DNA of 64,000 nt from Marinilabiliaceae bacterium ANBcel2. Lineage in GTDB: Bacteria > Bacteroidota > Bacteroidia > Bacteroidales > Marinilabiliaceae. Shown piece by piece: positions 52,178 through 61,865 of the stretch. Where the stretch lies: the NCBI GenBank assembly GCA_029688995.1, contig JARULA010000005.1:124001-188000 (forward strand), written 5' to 3'. How positions within the stretch are numbered: position 1 is the stretch's first letter; each line of letters starts with the position of its first letter. The position numbers were made by a program, and so were the translations under genes. The notes below the pieces were generated by a model that worked only from the letters and a program-made list of their open reading frames with translations, was not told the origin of the DNA and ran no database searches.

Positions 52178-52432
52178 CTATACATTACTTGTTTCCGCCT
52201 TAATTTGTTTTACCAACTCATCTTTAGAGGGCAAACGTCCTTTAACAACTACTTTTTCGTTAACTACAACAGCTGGTGTAGAAGCAATATTATAAGTCAT
52301 TATTTCCATAATATCCTCAACTTTTGTTATAGTTGCATCAAGCTGTAACTCCTCAGCTACTTCACGAGTAAGTTTTTCAAGAGTTTTGCATTTTGTACAG
52401 CCTGTACCCAAAACTTTAATTTCTACTGACAT
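52178..52432 (-). CDS. arsE: ArsE-type small thioredoxin-like protein
   Basis: The 84-residue cytosolic protein is a small thioredoxin/redox-active disulfide-2 fold: IKVLGTGCTKCKTLEKL with CTKC, then ASTPAVVVNEKVVVKG carrying the cis-proline. In the known arsEFG operon of Shewanella, ArsE and ArsF act together to reduce nitroaryl arsenicals and ArsG exports the product. First gene of the leftward operon, 35 bp after the TTTCG-N8-CGAAA operator. Confidence 0.75.
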   Translation of the reverse strand: MSVEIKVLGTGCTKCKTLEKLTREVAEELQLDATITKVEDIMEIMTYNIASTPAVVVNEKVVVKGRLPSKDELVKQIKAETSNV

Positions 52433-52466
52433 AATAAAAAATATTTAATGATTTTGCATTTCTTTA

Positions 52467-52484
52467 TTTCGCAAAATAACGAAA
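52467..52484. promoter_or_regulatory. Arsenic-operon operator TTTCG-N8-CGAAA, copy 2 with -7-like element
   Basis: The site is TTTCGCAAAATAACGAAA. In the minus direction its centre reads TTATTTTG, one base from TAnnTTTG, so it again overlaps the promoter. It stands 35 bp before the arsE start, the same arrangement as copy 1 (33 bp). The remaining 52433-52688 shows nothing else. Confidence 0.65.
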
Positions 52485-52688
52485 CATATTTAAAATATAC
52501 AACCAATGGCCATTTTTATTAAAATCGTAAAACCAACAGAATCTTGGTTGCCAGGATACAAAAATTAAATTATTTTTAATAGTTCTAAAATCAAATCACC
52601 TTATTGAGTAACACAATAAAACAACCTTGAAGCACCCTATCTATAAAATCAAAACCTGACAAAACTTAACCAAAATAATTCGCAAAAA

Positions 52689-55328
52689 ATGAAAAGCCAG
52701 CTTATCCCATTTTTATACAAACCCTTGCATTTAATTTTGATTTATTTATGCAGCTGTCACATAGCAGAAGCTTCAGGTTTAAAGGGACAGGTAACTAACC
52801 TTGACAATGAACCCATTCCCGGTGTTTCTATTTTTATCAAAGAATCACATTCAGGTGTAGCCACTAACAATGAAGGCTTTTATGAATTGAAATTGGAACC
52901 GGGAACCTATCATGTCATTTTTCAGGCACTGGGGTATTCACGGCAGGAGTTTCAAATTAATATAACAGAGAAAAAATGGTTAAAACTGGATGTTATACTA
53001 AACGAAGTGCAGGTCCATTTGCAGGAAGTAAGAGTATATCCCGGTGAAGAAGATCCCGCCTACACAATGATGCGCAAAGCCATCGGTCTGGCTCCATATT
53101 ATCTTCGTCAGGCAAAAGAGTACGAAGCCGAAGTTTATCTAAGAGGATCACTTCAGGTTAATAGAATCCCCCTACTGCTGCGAAGTAATATTTTAGTTAA
53201 CGATCTAAAAATTAAGTCTGGCGACACATATACTGCTGAATCAATGAATATTATTCATTTTGCTGCCCCCGACACATTCAATCATACCGTAGTAGATTCC
53301 AGAAGCTCATTTCCCGTTGGAGATGAATCCTCCCCCATCGGATACATAAGCTACAGCTTCTATGAATCTAATAATGATATGTATATATCCCCACTGGCAA
53401 CAAATGCAATGCGCCATTACCGTTTTCAATACGAAGGTTACATAACCGAAGGCGATCATATTATCAATCGTATTCGCGTAATCCCCCGCCGTAAAAGTCA
53501 ACAACTATTCGAAGGTGTTCTATACCTTGTAGAAGATTTTTGGAACATCCACTCTCTCAATTTTACCCTGGAAGCATTTTATGGCACCGTTAGAATGCAA
53601 CAACTCTATTCACCCGTTCAAAATGATATATGGTTACCTGTAAATCACCAATTCGAGATGGGTTTGTCAATCATGGGCATCCAGGCTGATGTCAACTATA
53701 TTGGCTCTGTTAAATATCTGGACGTTAAACCCAATAGAGACCTTGTAGTACCCGAATTAATAACAAGACAAGTCATTTCGGATTCGGATATTGCAAAAAA
53801 GAAAGAGAAACCTCTCTCCCCAAACCAAAAACGTATAGAAGCGTTACTGGAAAAAGAAGAGCTTAGCAACCGGGAGATGGTACGCCTGGCATCCTCAATT
53901 GAAAAAGAAAGCATTAGCCGCAAAAAAAATAAACCATTAGAGATACAAAGCTCCTACAGCATTAACATTAAAAAAGACTCTATACAACGTGATTCAATAA
54001 ACTGGAAAAAAATTCGTCCGGTACCACTTACCCGTAAGGAAGAGCAATCATTTGCAATACGCGACAGCATTAATGCAGCACAAACAAAGACATCCCAAAC
54101 CGATTCAACAGAACAACAAACCAGCACCTTCAAAAAAATAAGAAGTGCAGTTTTTTCAAAAAGCACACTTTACCGTTCCCAACAAGGCAATATAAATACC
54201 TATTACGGCGGATTAATAGATCCTAGTGCCATAGGGTTTAATGCAGTAGATGGATGGCGCTACCATCAAAAAGTTGGTCTAAACTGGCAACAAGATTCTC
54301 TTCACCGTATGAATGTAGAACTAAATACTGGATATGCCCTTGCCAGAGAATCACTATATGGATCACTAACCTTAAGACAAAACTACCTACCCATGAGCCG
54401 GGGAGCTATAACCCTCTCGGCAGGTGCAGACAGTTACGATTTTAAAAATGATAAAAGTGTTTTACCATTTGTCAACATGGGAGCATCACTTCTTTTTAAA
54501 GAGAATTACAATCGCTATTACGAAAACAATTTTGTTTCCCTTAAAAATGAAGTTGATCTGGCAAACGGATTTCAGCTGACAACTGCAGCAGCGTGGCACC
54601 ATCATCAACCTCTAGAAAACAATACAAACTACTCTTTTTTTAGACAAAACAGCCTATATCACCCAAATCAAATAACCCACTTATCGGCTCATGATAACCA
54701 TTTCAAAAAACAAAAAGCCTTAATAACTGAATTAGGCTTTGAATATACACCACGCTATTACTACCGTGTTCGCAATGGTCGCAAAATAATGTCACATTCA
54801 AATTATCCTACATTTAGCGGCAAAATAGAATATGGTTCAGGACTTTTTAACAGTGATGCTGATTATCTTCTTGTTGAAGCCGGCATTCAAAAACAAGAAG
54901 AGTTCTCATTTATGCCAACCTTATCGTGGAAAGTCAATGCAGGTAATTTTTTCCGCAATAAACAGATGCACTTCTCAAGATTTCGAGATTTTGAGGGAAC
55001 AGATATCCCTGTTTTATTCCAAAACCCGGGAAACTCCTTTTTATTAATGGATGGATACTCCACATCAACAAATAAGTGGTTCCTGCAAGCTCACACAACC
55101 TACTCATCTCCCTGGCTGTTACTCAAAAATCTTCCAATAATAAGTAACCGTATCTGGAACGAAAACCTTCACCTAAACTACCTGCACACTCCCGAAAATC
55201 CTCATTACATACAAGCAGGATACAGCATCAGTCGCATTTTTATGGCCGGAACAATTGCAATTTACACAGGTTTCTCCGAGGGAAAATATCAGCACTGGGG
55301 AGTTAGAGTTGCTATTGCAGGCTGGTAA
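52689..55328 (+). CDS. DUF5686 / carboxypeptidase-regulatory-like outer-membrane protein
   Basis: The 879-residue protein has a signal peptide, a CarboxypepD_reg-like domain (GLKGQVTNLDNEPIPGVSIFIKES) to about residue 105, then the DUF5686 region beginning YTMMRKAIGLAPYYLRQAKEYEAEVYLRGSLQV. A charged, low-complexity stretch with many Ser/Lys/Asp lies near 370-480, and the last 350 residues look like a beta-barrel. No plug domain of TonB receptors is visible. Function of the family is unknown. Flanked by the ars and cas operons; not evidently part of either. Confidence 0.85.
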   Translation: MKSQLIPFLYKPLHLILIYLCSCHIAEASGLKGQVTNLDNEPIPGVSIFIKESHSGVATNNEGFYELKLEPGTYHVIFQALGYSRQEFQINITEKKWLKLDVILNEVQVHLQEVRVYPGEEDPAYTMMRKAIGLAPYYLRQAKEYEAEVYLRGSLQVNRIPLLLRSNILVNDLKIKSGDTYTAESMNIIHFAAPDTFNHTVVDSRSSFPVGDESSPIGYISYSFYESNNDMYISPLATNAMRHYRFQYEGYITEGDHIINRIRVIPRRKSQQLFEGVLYLVEDFWNIHSLNFTLEAFYGTVRMQQLYSPVQNDIWLPVNHQFEMGLSIMGIQADVNYIGSVKYLDVKPNRDLVVPELITRQVISDSDIAKKKEKPLSPNQKRIEALLEKEELSNREMVRLASSIEKESISRKKNKPLEIQSSYSINIKKDSIQRDSINWKKIRPVPLTRKEEQSFAIRDSINAAQTKTSQTDSTEQQTSTFKKIRSAVFSKSTLYRSQQGNINTYYGGLIDPSAIGFNAVDGWRYHQKVGLNWQQDSLHRMNVELNTGYALARESLYGSLTLRQNYLPMSRGAITLSAGADSYDFKNDKSVLPFVNMGASLLFKENYNRYYENNFVSLKNEVDLANGFQLTTAAAWHHHQPLENNTNYSFFRQNSLYHPNQITHLSAHDNHFKKQKALITELGFEYTPRYYYRVRNGRKIMSHSNYPTFSGKIEYGSGLFNSDADYLLVEAGIQKQEEFSFMPTLSWKVNAGNFFRNKQMHFSRFRDFEGTDIPVLFQNPGNSFLLMDGYSTSTNKWFLQAHTTYSSPWLLLKNLPIISNRIWNENLHLNYLHTPENPHYIQAGYSISRIFMAGTIAIYTGFSEGKYQHWGVRVAIAGW

Positions 55329-55551
55329 AATACCAGGGACTCCCACAAACAAGAACAAAAAATAATATTAAGGCCTAACAAATTTTATCTTAATTTTTAT
55401 TTTTTTATCTTAAAACTCAATTACTCGAAAAAACCAAAAGTCCAATATACTAAAAGTCATCTAACACCATAAAACCGGCCTAACAGAAATATTTTATCAT
55501 AAATTAAAATAAAATATTTTTTGCTTGTCATTAGTTGTCAAAATCAAAAAT

Positions 55552-55559
55552 TATGTTTG
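55552..55559 (+). promoter_or_regulatory. Candidate -7 element TATGTTTG before the cas operon
   Basis: TATGTTTG fits TAnnTTTG and stands 30 bp before the cas6 start codon, but no TTTG lies at the expected distance upstream. The 261-bp region 55329-55589 otherwise shows no gene, hairpin or CRISPR repeat. Confidence 0.4.
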
Positions 55560-55589
55560 AAAAAAATATAAATCGAAAAAACAGATTAT

Positions 55590-56246
55590 ATGAGATTACA
55601 TATTAAAATTAAAACGGGTAACCAAATCGTACCTTTTAACCATCAACACTTATTAACAGGTGTTATACACAAATGGTTAGGCTGGAATCAAAAGCATGGA
55701 GACCTTTCCCTTTATTCTTTCTCACGCATTGAAGGTGGCCGCAAAACCAAAGGAGGCCTACTATTCGAAAATGAAAGTACTTTTTTCTTTAGCTCTTGGG
55801 AAGAGTCGCTGGCAAAAAAACTTATTGAAGGCATTCAAAAAGATCCAAAAATGTTTAACGAAATGCAGGTAGCCGAAGTGATTATACAGCCAACTCCCAA
55901 TCTTTCACAAAAAGAAATATTACATCCGGCAAGCCCCATTTTTATTAAACGCCATACTGATAAAAATACTGAACACATAATTTACAATAATAATCGCGCA
56001 AATGAGTACCTCAAAGAAACACTAAAAAACAAAATGCAAAAAGCGGGACTGATAGACGATACTTTGGATGTTCGGTTTGATCTATCCTACCCCCGCGCAG
56101 GCACTAAACTTATAACCTATAAAAACATAAAGAACCGAGCCAATTGGTGTCCTGTAATTATATCCGGAAAGCATGAAACAAAAGCTTTTGCATGGAACGT
56201 GGGACTAGGTAATAGTACAGGTATTGGCTTTGGCGCCGTTAAATAA
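55590..56246 (+). CDS. cas6: CRISPR endoribonuclease Cas6
   Basis: The 218-residue RAMP protein shows the Cas6 layout: a first ferredoxin-like fold with FNHQHLLTGVIHKWLGW (candidate catalytic His18, His20 or His27) and the C-terminal glycine-rich loop GLGNSTGIGFGAV at about 204-216. Cas6 cuts the pre-crRNA at each repeat. First gene of the cas operon; cas5 follows after 27 bp. Confidence 0.9.
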   Translation: MRLHIKIKTGNQIVPFNHQHLLTGVIHKWLGWNQKHGDLSLYSFSRIEGGRKTKGGLLFENESTFFFSSWEESLAKKLIEGIQKDPKMFNEMQVAEVIIQPTPNLSQKEILHPASPIFIKRHTDKNTEHIIYNNNRANEYLKETLKNKMQKAGLIDDTLDVRFDLSYPRAGTKLITYKNIKNRANWCPVIISGKHETKAFAWNVGLGNSTGIGFGAVK

Positions 56247-56273
56247 ATGTGAGCTTTCTAAAATGACAAAAAT

Positions 56274-56999
56274 ATGAAAAACATAGATTTAACAATACTG
56301 AAAAAAAAACCTGAACTGGATACCCGGGCAAAAGTCATTATTGAACCACTTGCCCCTCTTTCAATGGTTAGTGATTTACCTGGGTCTTTTTACAAATCAC
56401 TACGTAGCCCAAACAAAAAAATGCTCTGTGGGCTATTCGAGAACCTAATTGGATGGCACATTGATATCGCTGATCGAACCAAGATACAAAAAGATTTAAT
56501 AAAACACCGTAAAAAGCAAAAAATAGGCTATAACAAACCTCAAAGTGGTTCTACATACATACCACTTCTTTATGAGTATTTTGATATAGAAATGATAACT
56601 GTGCCACCTGCAATTCATTATAATGACTTATGGAGTAGAGCTTACCGAAGAGCGGACACTATAAAACATTTGGGAGGAACCAGATTTATGGACGGCTACT
56701 TCATTAAACCCTGGGATAAACTAACTTCAGAAATTGAAAATAATAAAGAAATATCATCAAAAGAGAAAACCAATCAATTAGACAAGAGCTTTAAAGAGCA
56801 TATTGGAAAGTTTGCTACTTTTTATTCAAGTCCAACCCCACGAGAGTATATTATTCCCAATGAGCCAATAGAAATAAATCTTACAATTGACCCAAAACTT
56901 TTGCATACAATAAAAGAATCAATACTAATCAATAATAACATGTATATGGGAAATAGTGAAGGCTGGATAAATTTAAAAGTAAAGGAATATGAAAAATAG
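56274..56999 (+). CDS. cas5: CRISPR Cascade subunit Cas5 (probably the PGING-type I-B variant)
   Basis: The 241-residue protein fits Cas5: PLSMVSDLPGSFYKSLRSP followed by KKMLCGLFENLIGWHI resembles the conserved Cas5 N-terminal region, in which a small N-domain fold binds the crRNA 5' handle. The C-terminal half has YIIPNEPIEINLTIDPKLL. It lies between cas6 and cas8 and overlaps the latter by 11 nt. Identity with Cas5 rests on position and this motif, so confidence is moderate. Confidence 0.72.
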   Translation: MKNIDLTILKKKPELDTRAKVIIEPLAPLSMVSDLPGSFYKSLRSPNKKMLCGLFENLIGWHIDIADRTKIQKDLIKHRKKQKIGYNKPQSGSTYIPLLYEYFDIEMITVPPAIHYNDLWSRAYRRADTIKHLGGTRFMDGYFIKPWDKLTSEIENNKEISSKEKTNQLDKSFKEHIGKFATFYSSPTPREYIIPNEPIEINLTIDPKLLHTIKESILINNNMYMGNSEGWINLKVKEYEK

Positions 57000-58512
57000 A
57001 CATCCCCTAATAAAATACGCCCAGGCATTGTTGATGGCAGAAGATAGCTATCAGAATAGTTCTGAAATTGATTCAGCAAAACTGAGCCATCACATTCAAG
57101 TAGGGCTTGAGCATTTCAGGGTTTTTCCCGTAAATGATTTTGAGGGAAAAGAAAAAGTTAATTTTGATTTTGCCATGATTGAAAAGGGAGATACTGCGAA
57201 GGGAATATATATGGCTCCCAATATCCTCTCTACTGATATGTTGGCGAAAAACACCTACAAGGCAGCGCATGATGTTTTAAAGGCAATAGAAAAAAGTTCT
57301 TTAGACAAAACCGAAAATGTTACCATGTCTGTGGTCCCAGTGGCAGGAGAGTTTTTATCATTTTCAACAGGCGGGGGGATTGGTCGGGGAAAACCTAAAA
57401 CCACATTACTCGAACTAGGGTTGGGCATGATTGCCACACTCACTCCCTACAAACCATGTATGCAAGATCGTGGTGATAACACTTGTATTATCCCTGATCT
57501 CCCTTTGGATAAGCAAGTTGATTTCATTCGGTTTTTTAAGGACATGATGCTTCACAGCACATCTGAAGAATTGAAAACAGGAAGAGTGAAAAAAGAGGAA
57601 ACGGGAAAAAAGAACAACATAAAAACAACTTATAAACCACTTAGACCACTTCTGTTTAATGGCAATTTCCCCAACCCGCCCAAAAGTACAACTTTAGGAG
57701 GAGTAGCTCTTCTGGCAACAATAGGTGAGTTTTGTAAAGTGGCTGAATTTTCTGAAAGAGCACAAAAGGTTTTGGACAGTTTAAAAGACACACCCTTTTA
57801 CCTGATAAAATATGGTGATGCTAAACCCTTCTCCTTTAATCATTATGTTATTGAATTAGCCAAAACCGGGAACCTAAAACAGATTGTGGATAGTATTTAT
57901 TATACAGTATTATTCAACAATCCACATCGTGATTTTAATAATACAGAATATCAAAAGTTCGATCTTTTTTCGTCTCGTTTCCTTCAACTATTTAATAATA
58001 GTTCTTTTAAAGACTTTTTATCCTTCGGAGCTGAATACCCAAATCCAATTGAATTATTGTTTAACACATATTTTAATAAAATGGAAAATATTGATTTAGA
58101 GATTGTCAAATCTGCAAGACATCTAGGAAAAAGGCTAAATTTGGTTGCATACCTGGCTGCTAAGGCAGAAATAAAAGAAGGTACACCAAACTATTTTGAA
58201 AAACTCCGGGAGCAAAAAGCCAAAGTTTTAGTAGAACTAGAAAGTGCTGCATTTTCTGCAAAATCAAGCGATGCTCTAATAGCCCAAGTAGTTACCAGAG
58301 CTGGACGATTATCAGGACTTGACATGCCTGAGGAGGCAGATTTATTTATGGAGAAGACAATGAGCAGCCAAATCACACTTGAGCAAGCCAAAAATCTCCT
58401 CATAGCCTTTTCACGTTTAAAAAACAAAAAAGAAGCTGAAGAACAACCAACTATAGAGGAAGAAATTAACAAGATTAAAGAAAGTGAAATTGGAATTAAT
58501 GAAAAACTATAA
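56989..58512 (+). CDS. cas8: CRISPR Cascade large subunit Cas8 (I-B type, Csp2-like)
   Basis: The 507-residue protein overlaps cas5 and precedes cas7 by 11 bp, the position of the large subunit. The sequence has GGGIGRGKPKTTLLELGLGMIATLTPYKPC in the middle and a helical acidic C-terminus (MEKTMSSQITLEQAKNLLIAFSRL), the latter possibly a small-subunit (Cas11-like) region. No zinc-finger cysteine pattern is seen. Cas8 proteins recognise the PAM and are highly divergent, so the call is by context. The gene order matches the I-B variant described in Porphyromonas. Confidence 0.7.
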   Translation: MKNRHPLIKYAQALLMAEDSYQNSSEIDSAKLSHHIQVGLEHFRVFPVNDFEGKEKVNFDFAMIEKGDTAKGIYMAPNILSTDMLAKNTYKAAHDVLKAIEKSSLDKTENVTMSVVPVAGEFLSFSTGGGIGRGKPKTTLLELGLGMIATLTPYKPCMQDRGDNTCIIPDLPLDKQVDFIRFFKDMMLHSTSEELKTGRVKKEETGKKNNIKTTYKPLRPLLFNGNFPNPPKSTTLGGVALLATIGEFCKVAEFSERAQKVLDSLKDTPFYLIKYGDAKPFSFNHYVIELAKTGNLKQIVDSIYYTVLFNNPHRDFNNTEYQKFDLFSSRFLQLFNNSSFKDFLSFGAEYPNPIELLFNTYFNKMENIDLEIVKSARHLGKRLNLVAYLAAKAEIKEGTPNYFEKLREQKAKVLVELESAAFSAKSSDALIAQVVTRAGRLSGLDMPEEADLFMEKTMSSQITLEQAKNLLIAFSRLKNKKEAEEQPTIEEEINKIKESEIGINEKL

Positions 58513-58523
58513 AAATTAAACCT

Positions 58524-59447
58524 ATGAACATTAAAGGAATATTAATATCAGTAGTAGCTCCATTTGAAAATCATATTGCAAACGGTGGAGAAAAGTTATT
58601 AGGCAACGCATCTTCAATAAAGAGAAGGCCGGACGGACGGGTCTATGTTTCCGGGCAGATGCAACGCCATGTATTATTCTCAGCTATCAACAAACTTAAC
58701 GAAACCGATGACAACAAAGGTGAAACTTTCGTTTCTAACGGAGATGGTATCAGCAATTTTATTGAAAAAGATTTGAGAGCCGATATGGGCGGATTCATGC
58801 ATCCCTCAAAAGGAGATTATTCGGGCAGAAGAACTGCTCCTTTATCTGTTACTCCTGCAGTAGCTATTGGGAAAAGTGATGTTGGTCGGGATTTATTGGT
58901 AAGAATAAAAATAGACCAGGCCGCCGGATCAAAAGATCAGGCATTAGCCACAAAAGAATTCAGCGAATACGACCTGATGCACATGAATTTCTTCCTTGAT
59001 GTAAGTGCTTTAAGTGTTTCCAAAGCATTTAAATACGAGGGTGGCTTTAATATTGGCACAAACTATTATAAACATGCTGATGAGGATGAACGCAAAAGAA
59101 GAGCCAAACTTTATCTTGAGGGAACCCGGTATATGAACGATTATGCCAGTCAGGCCAGGAATGCAGTTAGCGGAGAACCTCAAAAAGTAATCATTGTTTT
59201 TGATCCCAATCTGGGACGTAAAGCCAGTCGCTATTTTGTTGCTGAGGAGCAGGAGCAAAAAAACATCTTAGCAGAGCTTGATGCAAAAGGAGCAAATTAT
59301 TTCATTGGAGACGATAAAACAGAAAAAAGTGTTCAACAAGCTTATGATGATGCTTTAAAGTTCTTAGAAGAAAACTCTCTGTTTGATCCATCAAATGGTG
59401 CCGAAGTAAAAACCTTTGAAGAAGCTTTTAGCAGTGGAGCAAAATAA
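58524..59447 (+). CDS. cas7: CRISPR Cascade backbone protein Cas7 (DevR/Csp1-like)
   Basis: The 307-residue protein starts with IKGILISVVAPFENHIANGG and RRPDGRVYVSGQMQRHVLFSAI, conserved in the DevR/Cas7 family, where the first strand and the arginine-containing segment bind crRNA. SGRRTAPLSVTPAVAIGKSDVGRDLLVRI and EYDLMHMNFFLDVSALSVSKAF are also characteristic. Several copies wrap the crRNA in Cascade. It overlaps the cas3 reading frame at its end. Confidence 0.88.
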   Translation: MNIKGILISVVAPFENHIANGGEKLLGNASSIKRRPDGRVYVSGQMQRHVLFSAINKLNETDDNKGETFVSNGDGISNFIEKDLRADMGGFMHPSKGDYSGRRTAPLSVTPAVAIGKSDVGRDLLVRIKIDQAAGSKDQALATKEFSEYDLMHMNFFLDVSALSVSKAFKYEGGFNIGTNYYKHADEDERKRRAKLYLEGTRYMNDYASQARNAVSGEPQKVIIVFDPNLGRKASRYFVAEEQEQKNILAELDAKGANYFIGDDKTEKSVQQAYDDALKFLEENSLFDPSNGAEVKTFEEAFSSGAK

Positions 59448-61695
59448 TATAACCAGACTGGCCAAACCCTCGGGAATTACATTGGAAGCCCATGTTTCCA
59501 ATGTAATGACTGAGGCTAAAAAAGTAGAACAAATCCACCCGTTTATTTTCCGGAAGTACCAGGATCGTATAGAAAAATCTTTGAGCGCCAGGCTTGAAAA
59601 AGCAATCGAATACCATGATTTAGGGAAAAAGCATCCAAAATGGCAAACTGCTTGTCGCAAAGATTATGAGGCTTTTAAAGCGTGGCAGAAAAAAAACGGA
59701 GGAACCTTTAAAGATTATGAGAAAGCCAACAAAGAAGAAGCAGGCAAGAACTTGCGAAAAACAGGTGTTAGACATGAGTTGTACTCTTTAAAGGAAATAA
59801 TTCACACCTCCCCTCCATTAGCTTTGAATGCCGCCATCGCTGCACACCATTCAAAATTGTCTAAACGAGCTGCAAAAAGATGGGAGGAAGAAAAATTGCA
59901 TTCCCTTTGGAAGAAGTTCAAAATTGAGAGTGCAAGTGTTTGGGAGCAGTTCTCTTTTCCTTTAGCGCTGAAAAAGCAATACGAGGTTGCCGGCCCCAGA
60001 AGCTTACTTCAATTTACCGACAGACGTGCAAGTGCTATTGAAGCTAATGATTATGTTCCTGAACTAAATAATTTTCAATACAAATTTCCCCATGAGTCCA
60101 AAAGGGGAGTACAGCAATTAATTGAAAAACACTGGCAGGATGATATTTTGCTGGTAAGGGCTCCTACCGGAGCGGGAAAAACGGATGCTTCATTGCTATG
60201 GGCACAGTTACAAATGGAGAACAATAAAGCTGACCGTCTTATTATTGCCATGCCCACCCGTTTTACATCAAATGCTCTCTCGATTAGTGTTGCAGAGTCT
60301 TTGTCTGAAACTGGACTTTATCATTCAAGTGCATGGTTCAATAAGTTTCAGGAGAAAGTTAAAAACAAGGAGATAGACTACTCAAAGGCCAAAAAAGAAC
60401 ATGAATTTGCTCGCTTATTGCAGACTCCAATCACAGTTTGTACCATTGATCACCTTTTGACTGCATTAACACTGGTTCGTGAAGATCATCACCAAATCTC
60501 TTTTAATTTGGCCAATGCATGTCTAGTAATTGATGAAGCAGATTTCTATGATGACTTTACTCAGGCTAACATCCTGGTTTTGCTTGAGGCCTTAAAAGAA
60601 TGGAAAGTTCCTGTACTAATGATGAGCGCTTCATTACCGGAGAGAGTTTTGAATGACTACCAAAAAATTGGCTATACAGTCGAATCAATTATTGAAGATT
60701 CTTCCGATTCGGAGAGAGAGCGTTTCGAAATTGAGTCCATACAAGAATATGAAACCGTTGATATGTTGAAGCCATTGCTTGAGGATTGTATAGAAGCTGG
60801 GGCAGCTATTATTTATGTCAATACAGTAGATCGTGCATTAATGTTTTATGACTACTTTAAGGATAGAGATATCAAAGCTGTAGTTTACCATAGCCGATTT
60901 ACTGAACCCGATAAGCAAAAAAAGGAAGAGTTATTAATAAACATGCTCGGTAAAGATGCCTGGAAAAAGGAAAAGGCAAATGGTATTGCGATACTGACGC
61001 AAATTGGGGAAATGAGCATCAATATTAGTGCTAACATAATGGTTTCTGAACTTTGTCCTATAGACCGACTCACGCAGCGGGCAGGCAGATTGTGTCGGTT
61101 TGATAAAGAAAAAATCGGACAATTACATGTTATCATACCATTTAAAGATGATGCTGTCTATCCCGCCCCATACGGAGAATTTGACAAAAAAGATAAAATC
61201 TGGATTCCACTGGATGCTTTTAATAAAACCATAGAAATCCTTGAATTAAAGAAGTACAGTTCTAAATTACTGGTGAATCTCATCAATAAAATCTATTCTG
61301 AGAGTCAAAACTACTCTCCAAAAGCTATTGATAATTCCGGGAAACTAAAAGACAGTTTTAGAAACAATTGGCTAATCAATCCAATGCAAAAGATGCAACA
61401 GGACGACACGGATTCAAACATGTGGAAAAGCAGGAACATTCCTCCTCAGGACACAGTCTTCGTTAAAAAACCTGAATCACCTTATTTCAAAAATTATCTT
61501 GAATTTCAGTCCTGGAAACTGGGATGTTCTTTGGAAGTACCAGTCTATTTAATTGAGAGATATAAAAAAAAAACCATTTTAGATATGATGCCCATCTATA
61601 TTGGTGAAGACAAGGAAAACATTCGAATCATTCGCAATGGATTTTATGATTTCCATGTAGGGGTTTCACTTCCTTCAAAAGAGCAGTTTTGTTAA
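59416..61695 (+). CDS. cas3: CRISPR Cas3 helicase-nuclease
   Basis: The frame opens at TTG 59416, overlapping cas7 by 32 nt; a GTG at 59434 (14-nt overlap) is an equally likely start. Numbered from TTG (759 residues), the HD nuclease has His26, HDLGKKH (His67-Asp68) and AAHHSK. The helicase has Walker A at about 249-256 (APTGAGKT), DEAD at 373-376, MSAS instead of SAT at 403-406, and QRAGRLCR as motif VI. Motif V reads TQIGEMSINIS, where Asn replaces the Asp of typical SLDID. Both domains are fused in the usual order. It degrades DNA recruited by Cascade. Confidence 0.92.
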   Translation: MKKLLAVEQNNITRLAKPSGITLEAHVSNVMTEAKKVEQIHPFIFRKYQDRIEKSLSARLEKAIEYHDLGKKHPKWQTACRKDYEAFKAWQKKNGGTFKDYEKANKEEAGKNLRKTGVRHELYSLKEIIHTSPPLALNAAIAAHHSKLSKRAAKRWEEEKLHSLWKKFKIESASVWEQFSFPLALKKQYEVAGPRSLLQFTDRRASAIEANDYVPELNNFQYKFPHESKRGVQQLIEKHWQDDILLVRAPTGAGKTDASLLWAQLQMENNKADRLIIAMPTRFTSNALSISVAESLSETGLYHSSAWFNKFQEKVKNKEIDYSKAKKEHEFARLLQTPITVCTIDHLLTALTLVREDHHQISFNLANACLVIDEADFYDDFTQANILVLLEALKEWKVPVLMMSASLPERVLNDYQKIGYTVESIIEDSSDSERERFEIESIQEYETVDMLKPLLEDCIEAGAAIIYVNTVDRALMFYDYFKDRDIKAVVYHSRFTEPDKQKKEELLINMLGKDAWKKEKANGIAILTQIGEMSINISANIMVSELCPIDRLTQRAGRLCRFDKEKIGQLHVIIPFKDDAVYPAPYGEFDKKDKIWIPLDAFNKTIEILELKKYSSKLLVNLINKIYSESQNYSPKAIDNSGKLKDSFRNNWLINPMQKMQQDDTDSNMWKSRNIPPQDTVFVKKPESPYFKNYLEFQSWKLGCSLEVPVYLIERYKKKTILDMMPIYIGEDKENIRIIRNGFYDFHVGVSLPSKEQFC

Positions 61696-61865
61696 AAATA
61701 TTTTGCCATTCACAAACACCAATCCATCTGACCTCGCGTAAGCAATAGCAGGGTGAAACAGATTAAATTTTAGCATATTAATATAAAATGAAAAACGTAA
61801 AATAGATTTCATCAGGCATATTATAGGATTACCATTACGAACATTTTTAAACAAACCTCTTAATT

